DNA from: G020354785 sp965602045
GTDB taxonomy: Bacteria > Bacteroidota > Bacteroidia > Bacteroidales > UBA10428
Length of the DNA: 13,254 nt
Assembly (NCBI GenBank): GCA_965602045.1
Contig: CBFCXR010000053.1
Location: forward strand, 1 to 13,254
Direction: 5' to 3'
Shown here: positions 7,261 to 13,254 of the stretch, piece by piece
Layout of the letters: every line of letters begins with the position of its first letter
Position numbering within the stretch: position 1 is the first letter of the stretch
Notes under the pieces: model-generated
Told to the model about the DNA's origin: nothing
Seen by the model: the letters and a program-made list of their open reading frames with translations, nothing else
Database searches by the model: none
Made by a program: the position numbers and the translations under genes

Positions 7261-8336
7261 ACTGCTGTTACTGTTTTGATTTGTTCTTTCTTGAATAAAT
7301 TATTCTGTAATTTTTTAATCTCATTATCTAAAATACCTTCTACACCAATTGTAAGTGGTAAATCTTCCTTTTGTGGTACTCCATATAATTCTGCAAATGC
7401 AGCGATGGATTCTTCGCTCATGCGCTCAGCCCTGTTGCTTCTTGTTGAAGTTACAATGAGCTTTAAAACCTCAACAGCCATTGCATAACCTATAGCATTA
7501 TTAAAAAGATGTTTATTTTCAAGTATCTGAGAGGTGTAATTATAAAATGAGCTTATATCAAAATTCAGTCCATAAGTTTCGCTAACATAAGATATATCAT
7601 CCAGGTCAAAAAGTGCCGTTCCATTGGGCGTTGCTTTTATCGGCGTAAAGCCTAAATATGAGCTGTCTGCCATCAATGCAGCATTGTTCCAATTCCTGTT
7701 AATAGCTTTTACACTTCCCAGGTCACTCTGATAATAACCTATATAATATTTACCACCTTTTATTTCAAGAGAATCATATTGCATTATCCATTCTTCAGTA
7801 GGTGTTACAATTTCCGCTATGTTCTCTGCTGATGTTACACTTTGAGAATATATAGCCTCCTGTTTTGTGCTATGGTATAGATAAAGAGTAAAAGTTGCAG
7901 CCCCATCAAATTCTAATATGATTTTATTTATTTGAGCAGCTATATTTTTCAGTTTTGCTAAATTTATCTCATAACCTACAAAATCAGTCCCGTTATCAAT
8001 AGTCTTTGTAATAACATTCTCATTATCGAATAATAAAAATTCTTCTATAAGGTCATTTTTTACTCGATATACTAAATCAATAACTTTTAATATTACTGAC
8101 TTTTGAAGGTTATCAAGATAAATATTGAAGTTAGCATCAGATATACCAGGGTCGGGTTGTGATTCCTTGACATTCTCCACTGTTATCAATGGATTAAAGT
8201 CCTGAAAATATAATCCGCTGGCAGTTGCCAAATTATCGGCATCCAGTAAGCTGGTATATCCGGTCTTGGTTGGCTCGCGCCATCCTAACCGTTTATATAA
8301 GCCACTCGCTCCTATTAATGTGCTTACATTAATCAT
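7257..8336 (-). CDS. Virion structural protein, candidate head-tail adaptor
   Basis: This 359-aa protein has no signal peptide. Residues about 70-260 are beta-rich and include FVGYEINLAKLK, TFTLYLYHSTKQEAIY and GGKYYIGYYQSDLG. The last 90 residues turn helical (NAIGYAMAVEVLKLIVTS, then ESIAAFAELYG and DNEIKKLQNNLF). The helical C-terminal part recalls small head-tail adaptors, here joined to a larger beta domain. Its ATG overlaps the previous stop by 8 nt (ATGATTAA) and its stop overlaps the next start by 4 nt, so it sits in a tightly coupled trio with the two predicted secreted proteins. I do not recognise the family with confidence; adaptor or neck function is inferred from the position between capsid and tail terminator. 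Confidence 0.7.
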   Translation of the reverse strand: MINVSTLIGASGLYKRLGWREPTKTGYTSLLDADNLATASGLYFQDFNPLITVENVKESQPDPGISDANFNIYLDNLQKSVILKVIDLVYRVKNDLIEEFLLFDNENVITKTIDNGTDFVGYEINLAKLKNIAAQINKIILEFDGAATFTLYLYHSTKQEAIYSQSVTSAENIAEIVTPTEEWIMQYDSLEIKGGKYYIGYYQSDLGSVKAINRNWNNAALMADSSYLGFTPIKATPNGTALFDLDDISYVSETYGLNFDISSFYNYTSQILENKHLFNNAIGYAMAVEVLKLIVTSTRSNRAERMSEESIAAFAELYGVPQKEDLPLTIGVEGILDNEIKKLQNNLFKKEQIKTVTAV

Positions 8337-8976
8337 CTCTCAGTATAGCCACGTCTATACGTTCCAATACTGCCTTTCCTGTTGCACCTGAACAATGAGC
8401 TTTTATCTTCAGCCAGCCCCATCCTACACGTTGCTCCGCTTCTGTTAGAGTTTGCGCTGCAATAGTCTCTGTCATTTCTGCAACGGTTTGTGTTTGTGCC
8501 GGGACGTGAAGTGTATCATCATATATAAGACTATCATAAGCCCATATATTATAAGCTGCTGTTGTCCGGGTATGTTCTGCTGTCGTTTCAGTATGCGATG
8601 CATTAGTTGTTACTGCCCTATTGGTTATATTATTAAAACGAATAGTAGTATCAGCATAGTCAGTCATATACCAGACAACCGAATCTCCTATCTGCTTATA
8701 ATCCATGTCAACAGTATTTTTACCCCACAGGCTGAACGTTCCATTATTGCTGAGGGCGACAACCGTATCGATTTTTACGTATATATCGTACCTGTAAAGG
8801 TCATCACGCAATACCCGGATTGTCCATTCTGTTGCTGCTATACCTAGTACACTATCACCTGCTACTCCTGCATCTACATGATAATCAAAAGTTTTGTTCT
8901 TCATGTTAATAGTCTGACTATCAACTGAAAAACATACGAAGCAAATTAATGCTATTAAAAAATATAATTTTTTCAT
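8329..8976 (-). CDS. Predicted secreted protein with TxT heptad repeats, just after the capsid gene
   Basis: A 215-aa protein with a Sec-type leader: MKK, hydrophobic core LYFLIALICFVCF, then SVDSQ with likely cleavage near residue 21. The mature protein starts with beta-strand-like sequence (about 45-115, including FSLWGKNTVDMDYKQIG) and ends with another strand set (WGWLKIKAHCSGATGKAVLERIDVAIL). Between them lie five seven-residue units of consensus [HQM]TxTxA[EA] at 128-141 and 161-181. The start is decided by a strong Shine-Dalgarno (GAAAGGAG, 8983-8990), 6 nt before the ATG and touching the capsid stop codon. The split beta domain resembles capsid decoration or spike proteins in style, but the export signal argues otherwise. 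Function unknown. Confidence 0.85.
   Translation of the reverse strand: MKKLYFLIALICFVCFSVDSQTINMKNKTFDYHVDAGVAGDSVLGIAATEWTIRVLRDDLYRYDIYVKIDTVVALSNNGTFSLWGKNTVDMDYKQIGDSVVWYMTDYADTTIRFNNITNRAVTTNASHTETTAEHTRTTAAYNIWAYDSLIYDDTLHVPAQTQTVAEMTETIAAQTLTEAEQRVGWGWLKIKAHCSGATGKAVLERIDVAILRDD
8434..8595 (-). repeat. Coding heptad repeats [HQM]TxTxA[EA]
   Basis: Two arrays in the 215-aa secreted protein: HTETTAE and HTRTTAA (8554-8595), then a 19-residue gap, then QTQTVAE, MTETIAA and QTLTEAE (8434-8496). The DNA of the units uses different codons for the same residues (for example ACT, ACC, ACA for the first Thr), so the pattern is kept at protein level and is not a recent DNA slippage product. 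Confidence 0.75.
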
Positions 8977-8982
8977 AATCTA

Positions 8983-8990
8983 CTCCTTTC
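8983..8990 (-). promoter_or_regulatory. Strong Shine-Dalgarno for the secreted TxT-repeat protein
   Basis: The minus strand reads GAAAGGAG with a 6-nt spacer to the ATG at 8976. It abuts the capsid stop codon, so ribosomes ending capsid synthesis finish next to it. It is one of the two clearest ribosome binding sites in a window where many starts have none. Confidence 0.75.
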
Positions 8991-10028
8991 TTAATTATCA
9001 AGAACAAACTTGAATATCGGTGTGTAAGTTGCGCCATCTGACAATGGAGCTTTAAGCATAGCATAATCGGTTGAATTTTCATATTCAAATGTTACATCCT
9101 GAGTTTCCCCGCCTGTACTTGAATTATCTGCGCCAGTTTCATAATAATGCACTGCATTAATTAATCCACTTCCTAACTCATCTGCCATATTTGAATATTC
9201 GTAATCCTTGCCGCTCCATCCACCGCCTCTGTTCTCTGAAGGAATACGATTTAACAATCCAACTGTACCTGCTGGCATAACATAAAAAGTTGCTGCATAT
9301 TCACTATCATTGACCCTTCTGCTCTTTACGATATTCATATCATCAAACTGCCATCCCATATTTGTAGCGTTACCTGTCCCCTGTGCTGCAAGTTGTGCCG
9401 CCAATGCATTACCTACATTATCAGTTACTATATCTAATGCAACATCGTAGTCATTAATAGACATAATCTCCTGGATATATTGGAATATCCAATTTTCTTG
9501 TGAGGCTGGTATAATCCAACGGTATCCTGTCCCGTCCCATTCGCCAAATCTCTGATGTCCATCTTCTGCTGCATTATGTTGTGTTTTATTCGTGCTTAAA
9601 TAAGCAGCCATTGCTGCTTCAATGCCGTTATCCATTGTAATTAAAGCACTTCTTAGATCATGTGCTAACATATCAGCCTGATTCATTATATTACGTCCAC
9701 CCATTTTGAGTGAAACTCCATAATTAGCAGTTACTATTGAGAAACTTAGCGTTACCTTTTGAGTATCACCAAATGCTGCCAATGTATGGTCATGCGTTCT
9801 TGCGCTTCCGGCTGTAATGCTTCTAAGGGCAAAAACAAAAGTATCCACCGTCCGGCTATCTGAAGTTAGTACTTCATTTAACTTTTTTGGCGGTATCATT
9901 TTTTCACCCCTGCTTCGCATAAGATTTATAAGTTTATAAGGCTCATGCTTAAACTCAGACATTTCAAGTATTTGCGGTAAAATAACCTGAGCATTTGCTA
10001 ACAACGAAGTTGTGTATCCTGCTGCCAT
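8991..10028 (-). CDS. Major capsid protein
   Basis: This 345-aa protein is the best capsid candidate: it follows a coiled-coil scaffold-like gene and has the usual length. The N-terminus is helical (LLANAQVILPQILEMSEF). The middle has an alternating strand/helix pattern (VTLSFSIVTANYGVSLKMGG, then a long Ala-rich helix around DNGIEAAMAAYLSTN). The C-terminal half carries DIVTDNVGNALAAQLAAQG, YVMPAGTVGLLNRIPSE and a strand-rich end (YAMLKAPLSDG to FKFVLDN), all compatible with an HK97 fold. The leader is an A/T-rich stretch with a tandem ATTTAATA repeat and no Shine-Dalgarno. No prohead protease gene lies nearby, so maturation cleavage cannot be inferred. Confidence 0.85.
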   Translation of the reverse strand: MAAGYTTSLLANAQVILPQILEMSEFKHEPYKLINLMRSRGEKMIPPKKLNEVLTSDSRTVDTFVFALRSITAGSARTHDHTLAAFGDTQKVTLSFSIVTANYGVSLKMGGRNIMNQADMLAHDLRSALITMDNGIEAAMAAYLSTNKTQHNAAEDGHQRFGEWDGTGYRWIIPASQENWIFQYIQEIMSINDYDVALDIVTDNVGNALAAQLAAQGTGNATNMGWQFDDMNIVKSRRVNDSEYAATFYVMPAGTVGLLNRIPSENRGGGWSGKDYEYSNMADELGSGLINAVHYYETGADNSSTGGETQDVTFEYENSTDYAMLKAPLSDGATYTPIFKFVLDN

Positions 10029-10040
10029 TTTATTAAATTA

Positions 10041-10124
10041 TTAAATTAATACTTCTACTGAGCCTGTTCCGGCAACTTCGTGCTTATGGTCGTAAGCTAT
10101 GATTCTCCCAGAATAAATTCTGGA
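10041..10124 (-). other. Coding-like orphan frame between scaffold and capsid genes
   Basis: In the -1 frame relative to the scaffold gene, the minus strand is open from 10124 to a TAA at 10041-10043. After the scaffold stop it would read IAYDHKHEVAGTGSVEVLI. There is no ATG, GTG or TTG; an ATA at 10100 follows a GGGAG element. Its G+C is above that of the A/T-rich leader next to it, and the residue choice looks protein-like. It may be a C-terminal extension of the scaffold made by frameshifting, a small gene that lost its start, a gene using a rare start, or chance. It is most of the 68-nt gap; the rest is the A/T-rich capsid leader. Confidence 0.35.
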
Positions 10125-10963
10125 TTAGCCTTTATAACATCCTTTAACAATTGTGGTCTTTTGTCAGGTGTTATTTTATTTGCCTTTTCGTAAGCATAAA
10201 AATCATCTGTTGTCTTTATATTGCTAATTTCGCCATCACCACCGCCTGCTCCTTTATCATCTTCGCCTCCCCTTCCTCTTGGGTTGGCTTTAACTTTTAT
10301 TCCTTTATCTTTTATAAATTCTGCCATAACTACATTTGTTGGTTTTGATTTCTTACTTTTTTCATCTAGGCATGGTTTTCCGTTCTTGTACCATGTTGAT
10401 TCGCCATTTTCATCTGTTTTAAGTTCATGTTCAGAATTATACAATGTGAGTAAATCACTATTAGTTAGCGGAGTATCAAGATTATCAGGAATAGTCGCTG
10501 CAATATCTTTATTTGTTTTCATCCGGCTGTTTTCAGATTTTAACCTGTCTATTTCCTCCTTATTATCGCTTTCGATCTTTTCAATATTTTCCTGCAATTC
10601 CTCAATCTTTGTTTTTTGTAATTCGATAGTCTCATTAGGCTTTGCATTTGCTTCTTTAAGCCCTTCTTCCTTTCCTTTTGCTAATGCAGCCTTGACCAGG
10701 TTTGGCACTGTCTTGCCTTCAAACTTGAAGTCATTTTCGTTCCGCGCTTCTTTTACGGCCATCTCAATAGCAGTATTACCTGCTTTCTTGGCATTTTCTA
10801 AATCTCTTTCTTCAAGTTCTTCATCAGTGAATGTCCAATTTACTTTGTCCGCTTCACTAAAATCAAGTGGAGTTTCTTCCTCTGCTTCAATAGCAGTCGT
10901 CAGGGTCTCGACAGGTATCTTTGTCAGTTCTGACAGTTTCTTAATGTCTTCTTTTTTAAACAT
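10097..10963 (-). CDS. Capsid scaffold-like coiled-coil protein
   Basis: This 288-aa, strongly charged protein has a helical N-terminus (FKKEDIKKLSELTKIPVETL) and an acidic region near 30-60. A long predicted coiled coil covers about 110-152 (ELQKTKIEELQENIEKIES and the following charged stretch). A Gly/Asp-rich flexible linker (GRGGEDDKGAGGGDGE) lies at about 230-245, before a short helical C-terminus ending PEFILGES. This architecture, placed immediately before the capsid gene, fits a scaffolding protein that guides procapsid assembly; its C-terminal helix would be the capsid-binding part (inference). No protease motif was noticed. The ATG lies 19 nt after the previous stop in an A/T-rich leader. 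Confidence 0.8.
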   Translation of the reverse strand: MFKKEDIKKLSELTKIPVETLTTAIEAEEETPLDFSEADKVNWTFTDEELEERDLENAKKAGNTAIEMAVKEARNENDFKFEGKTVPNLVKAALAKGKEEGLKEANAKPNETIELQKTKIEELQENIEKIESDNKEEIDRLKSENSRMKTNKDIAATIPDNLDTPLTNSDLLTLYNSEHELKTDENGESTWYKNGKPCLDEKSKKSKPTNVVMAEFIKDKGIKVKANPRGRGGEDDKGAGGGDGEISNIKTTDDFYAYEKANKITPDKRPQLLKDVIKANPEFILGES

Positions 10964-10982
10964 AATTTATTTATTTAAATTA

Positions 10983-11207
10983 TTAATCCTGTTCCGGATC
11001 TTCTTCCGGCTTGTCATTAAATTCAAAAGTGCCTGGTTTATCAGAAATAACATCATCACTTATAAATAAACTAATAACCCCATCTTTACCAGTTCCAATA
11101 ATTACTGAATAATTACCAGAAATATAATTATGTTCTTCCCCATCACAATTTTCAAATATTGTACCTTTGGGAATTATTAAATTTTTCTTTAATATTATTT
11201 TTTTCAT
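10983..11207 (-). CDS. Small hypothetical protein before the scaffold gene
   Basis: I chose the ATG at 11207, giving 74 aa that open MKKIILKKNLIIPKGTIFE with an A-rich leader. Two earlier in-frame ATGs exist: 11264, one base after the previous stop (93 aa), and 11297, which would overlap the previous gene by 32 nt (104 aa). The extra N-terminal sequence (MAYACIYYELNPVKKNKR) does not look like part of the domain. The body alternates strands with Gly/Asn turns (NYISGNYSVIIGTGKDGVISLFI), suggesting a small beta barrel. The tail is acidic (KPEEDPEQD). Function unknown; neighbours suggest a minor head protein. Confidence 0.65.
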   Translation of the reverse strand: MKKIILKKNLIIPKGTIFENCDGEEHNYISGNYSVIIGTGKDGVISLFISDDVISDKPGTFEFNDKPEEDPEQD

Positions 11208-11265
11208 AATACGTTTATTTTTCTTAACTGGATTTAATTCATAATATATACAGGCGTATGCCATT

Positions 11266-11607
11266 TTATTCAGGTTTATCTTTTGGTTCTGTTCCATTAG
11301 GTTTATCTAATTGCTTCTCAGCTTCTGCAATTTTTTCATCCAGTTTAGCATTTGAGATATTCTTGGGTACATTAAGCCCCAATTTCTTCGCTTTAGCTAG
11401 CTTTAGTTCCCTTTCTGTTTTAGCTTCATCAAAAGGGACGTACTTACATCCTGTTAATTCAGGATGTTCATTATTGAATTTCGCTACTCGCGGTGTTATT
11501 CTTACGGTTCTCACCGTTTCTCCTTTGAGATATTTCTTGCTATTAATCCATGTTGAATCAAGAGCAACTACCTCTTTATACAGCTGTTCTGCTGAATGTT
11601 TTGTCAT
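11266..11607 (-). CDS. Small head-region protein with a HeH/SAP-like C-terminal helix pair
   Basis: This 113-aa protein starts within the end of the portal gene (32-nt overlap). The first half alternates helix and strand (TWINSKKYLKGETVRTVRITPRVAKF). Residues about 75-97 (KKLGLNVPKNISNAKLDEKI) resemble HeH/SAP-type helix-extended-helix motifs, common in small phage structural proteins and in Rho N-terminal domains, which often contact nucleic acid. The end is Pro/Lys-rich and probably disordered (NGTEPKDKPE). The role is inferred from location between portal and scaffold; it is too small for a classical adaptor or protease. Confidence 0.75.
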   Translation of the reverse strand: MTKHSAEQLYKEVVALDSTWINSKKYLKGETVRTVRITPRVAKFNNEHPELTGCKYVPFDEAKTERELKLAKAKKLGLNVPKNISNAKLDEKIAEAEKQLDKPNGTEPKDKPE

Positions 11608-13216
11608 TTTCTTTAGGTATTAAATTAATATTATTAATTTGTGAATTTATATATTCATCTCGGTTAGATTTTAAACTTTCAATAGGTAAAAATAGTAAAT
11701 CATTATCATTTATTGTATTTAGCCACTGAATATATATTAACTTTTTAACAATTTCCTCTTTTGGCATATTTATTGCACTGAGCTCACTCGCTGTATATAA
11801 CGGGTAAATATCCAGGTTGAAAAGTTTAATCTGCTTTGTCATTTCGTAAGCATCATTAGCATATTCAGCTTGTAAATATTCCTTGTACTTATTTCTTTGA
11901 ATATGTTCCGGTATGTTATCGGCCTTCATCTTTCCTAACTTTGCAAGTATCTCGTCAGGTGATTCTAACTGGTATCGCCTCCCATAGATTATAGTACATC
12001 CGTCATAACTACCCTCGAAATAGAACAATCCCATCATGTCAGTAATGAACTTTTCAATATTCTCGGCTTCAGTAGCTACCATACTAAGGTTAGTATGCAC
12101 CGGTTCAACATCTAAGAACCTGCCTGTTGCTGTTTCTGCTGTCTTGTTCTCTATTGCATGAGTGCCCCAAATTGTGTAATGTATAGCTTTGGCCAGGTAA
12201 TCAAGTTCATCGTTCATCTGTCTCCAGGTTTCCAAATCAGGGCTTACATATCCGGCAGGTGGTATTGGGTTAGCCGGTGTATTTTCTTCCGGCACTTTGA
12301 CTGTTGTTATATCTGAAACATCCTTCCTTCGCCTTATTCCATCCCCTCCGCAAATAACACATGGCGACCCTTTTATCATTCCCTCTCCCTTACAAGCTAA
12401 ACAAGCTCTTTCATATTCCCAATAACTCGGAAATCCGTTCATCTTCTTAAAAATGTTCTTTATGCTATTATCTATGACTGTTTCATTTGCTATCTCTACG
12501 GTACTGTCAATAAATGAAAGCCCGTAACCATAATTTTCGTCAAATGTAGATGAAACGCTAACTGCCGGTACTACCTGGTAATAATTCGGAAATGTTTCTT
12601 CATCAATCAAGGTTATTTCATCTCCTTTTTTCATAAACATATAATCCATTAAATCATCTACTACCCTGATTTTTTCGTATATTTCATCATTCTCACCAAC
12701 AATTTCTTCCGGTTCAAAGATTATATATTCAATCCTGTTCCCTTTTAACTTGTAATCAAGTATTGAATGTATACTTTTAAAAGTAGGATATGTATTTATT
12801 CCGTCTTCAGATATTTCCATAAAAACTACTCCGGCAGGGTCAGTAAGTTTCTTTTGCATCCATGTACGCTCAACCCACTGCTGTACTGTAAGGTTATTTA
12901 CTCTTAATAAATCTTTGAATAATTCTTCTTTTGTTTCAGGAAGGTTGTAATATTTTGCTCCTCCTCGTGTATGAAATACCTTTGTTAATGGTTGTAGTAT
13001 GTTTCTGAATAAAGCCTTATTTGAACGTTTGTATAATTGCCGTAATTTATATTGTTCTTTATTCTCGTAGTTGTCTACTTGTTTTATAAAGTCATCAAGG
13101 CCTACTCCATTGATATGCATATTTAAGTTATCTGCATATTTCCTTGCTTTCTCAATTAATGTTTTATTTCCTGGTTCTTTGATTAAGTTCTTAATCTGTT
13201 CGAGTTCTAATATCAT
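11576..13216 (-). CDS. Phage portal protein with an inserted Cys4 zinc-ribbon-like motif
   Basis: This 546-aa protein has the usual portal length and a place just before the small head genes, scaffold and capsid. Portals form the dodecameric ring at one capsid vertex through which DNA is packaged. The N-terminal part is mixed alpha/beta and includes a WVERTW segment. The C-terminal core is a long helical segment (ETWRQMNDELDYLAKAIHYTIWG, then TAETATGRFLDVEPVHTNLS and a long IEKFITDMMG helix), which reads like a portal stem and wing. Between them is a double CxxCxGxG cluster: C272, C275, C286, C289. The ATG overlaps the previous gene's stop as ATGA. Portal identity is inferred from architecture and context; the cysteine cluster is directly visible. 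Confidence 0.8.
   Translation of the reverse strand: MILELEQIKNLIKEPGNKTLIEKARKYADNLNMHINGVGLDDFIKQVDNYENKEQYKLRQLYKRSNKALFRNILQPLTKVFHTRGGAKYYNLPETKEELFKDLLRVNNLTVQQWVERTWMQKKLTDPAGVVFMEISEDGINTYPTFKSIHSILDYKLKGNRIEYIIFEPEEIVGENDEIYEKIRVVDDLMDYMFMKKGDEITLIDEETFPNYYQVVPAVSVSSTFDENYGYGLSFIDSTVEIANETVIDNSIKNIFKKMNGFPSYWEYERACLACKGEGMIKGSPCVICGGDGIRRRKDVSDITTVKVPEENTPANPIPPAGYVSPDLETWRQMNDELDYLAKAIHYTIWGTHAIENKTAETATGRFLDVEPVHTNLSMVATEAENIEKFITDMMGLFYFEGSYDGCTIIYGRRYQLESPDEILAKLGKMKADNIPEHIQRNKYKEYLQAEYANDAYEMTKQIKLFNLDIYPLYTASELSAINMPKEEIVKKLIYIQWLNTINDNDLLFLPIESLKSNRDEYINSQINNINLIPKENDKTFSRTAV
12338..12403 (-). other. DnaJ-style double CxxCxGxG cluster within the portal gene
   Basis: The codons encode CLACKGEG (residues 272-279) and CVICGGDG (286-293). 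The seven-residue spacer fits a two-stranded ribbon, with all four cysteines able to bind one zinc ion. In DnaJ chaperones the same repeat forms zinc-binding hairpins. Here it sits at the junction between the N-terminal domain and helical core of the portal-like protein, so it is probably a structural insertion (inference). Confidence 0.8.
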
Positions 13217-13254
13217 TTTAATCGTATTAGTCCGTCAGGCTTTCTCCCGAACAT
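13213..13254 (-). CDS. C-terminus of an upstream gene, possibly large terminase (partial)
   Basis: The frame entering from the right edge reads MFGRKPDGLIRLK and stops at TGA (13213-13215), which overlaps the portal ATG as ATGA. The 4-nt overlap is the same coupling seen elsewhere in the operon, so this is more likely the end of an upstream gene than a new 13-codon one. In tailed phages the large terminase gene usually lies directly before the portal, hence the tentative name; the few residues themselves identify nothing. Confidence 0.5.
   Translation of the reverse strand: MFGRKPDGLIRLK

Noticed and set aside
8452..8847. 131-codon plus-strand frame rich in Cys and Ile
   Set aside because: It lies antisense to the secreted TxT protein; Cys richness comes from reversed Ala/Thr codons (GCA, ACA).
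10028..10050. Tandem ATTTAATA repeat before the capsid gene as a phage operator or promoter
   Set aside because: Two imperfect copies in an AT-rich genome are weak evidence, and no clear -7/-33 Bacteroidota promoter pair could be placed; treated as an A/T-rich translation leader.
10221..11069. 282-codon plus-strand open frame opposite the scaffold gene
   Set aside because: The Ser/Phe/Leu-rich product mirrors Glu/Lys codons of the scaffold gene, and all neighbours are on the minus strand.
11208..11265. Separate small gene between the HeH-like gene and the 74-aa gene
   Set aside because: The stretch is in frame with the 74-aa gene without a stop, so it is either its N-terminal extension from the ATG at 11264 or untranslated leader.
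1..13254. A defence island, CRISPR, retron or other non-phage system
   Set aside because: Every sizeable gene fits a phage head or tail module; no reverse transcriptase, nuclease, toxin-antitoxin, repeat-spacer or RNA gene pattern was seen on either strand.

Overview
The window is one uninterrupted late-gene segment of a tailed bacteriophage or prophage. Every credible gene lies on the minus strand, so it is read from the right end (13254) to the left end (1). Genes are packed with 1-32 nt overlaps (one of 89 nt) or very short gaps, as in a single polycistronic morphogenesis operon. No tRNA, CRISPR, IS element, integrase, regulator or intrinsic terminator was seen. The longest stretch without an assigned gene is 68 nt (10029-10096).

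The host is probably a Bacteroidota member (inference). The DNA is AT-rich. Many starts have A/T-rich leaders and little Shine-Dalgarno sequence. Two proteins carry short hydrophobic MKK/MKT leaders ending at a Q, a form common in that phylum. No host gene is present to confirm it.

Layout in transcription order. Head packaging: the last 13 codons of an upstream gene (probably large terminase, by position only), a portal-like protein carrying a DnaJ-style double CxxCxGxG cluster, two small genes, a coiled-coil scaffold-like protein and the major capsid protein. Connector region: a predicted secreted Thr-rich protein, a 359-aa structural/adaptor candidate, a second predicted secreted protein, a tail-terminator-like protein and a 69-aa gene. 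Tail: tail tube protein with an Ig-like C-terminal extension, a gp10-like morphogenesis protein, two heavily overlapping genes in the usual tail-chaperone slot, a coiled-coil protein, a second gp10-like paralogue, a TP901-type tape measure protein, and the first 25 codons of a distal-tail gene cut by the window edge. No tail sheath is seen, so a long non-contractile (siphovirus-like) tail is the simplest reading.

The most notable points are the two Sec-signal proteins inside a cytoplasmic virion-assembly operon, a TxT heptad repeat in one of them, the Cys4 cluster in the portal, paired gp10-like paralogues of very different base composition, a possible recoding site in the tail-chaperone slot, and a short coding-like orphan frame between scaffold and capsid. 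Functional names rest on motif reading and gene order; no database search was run.
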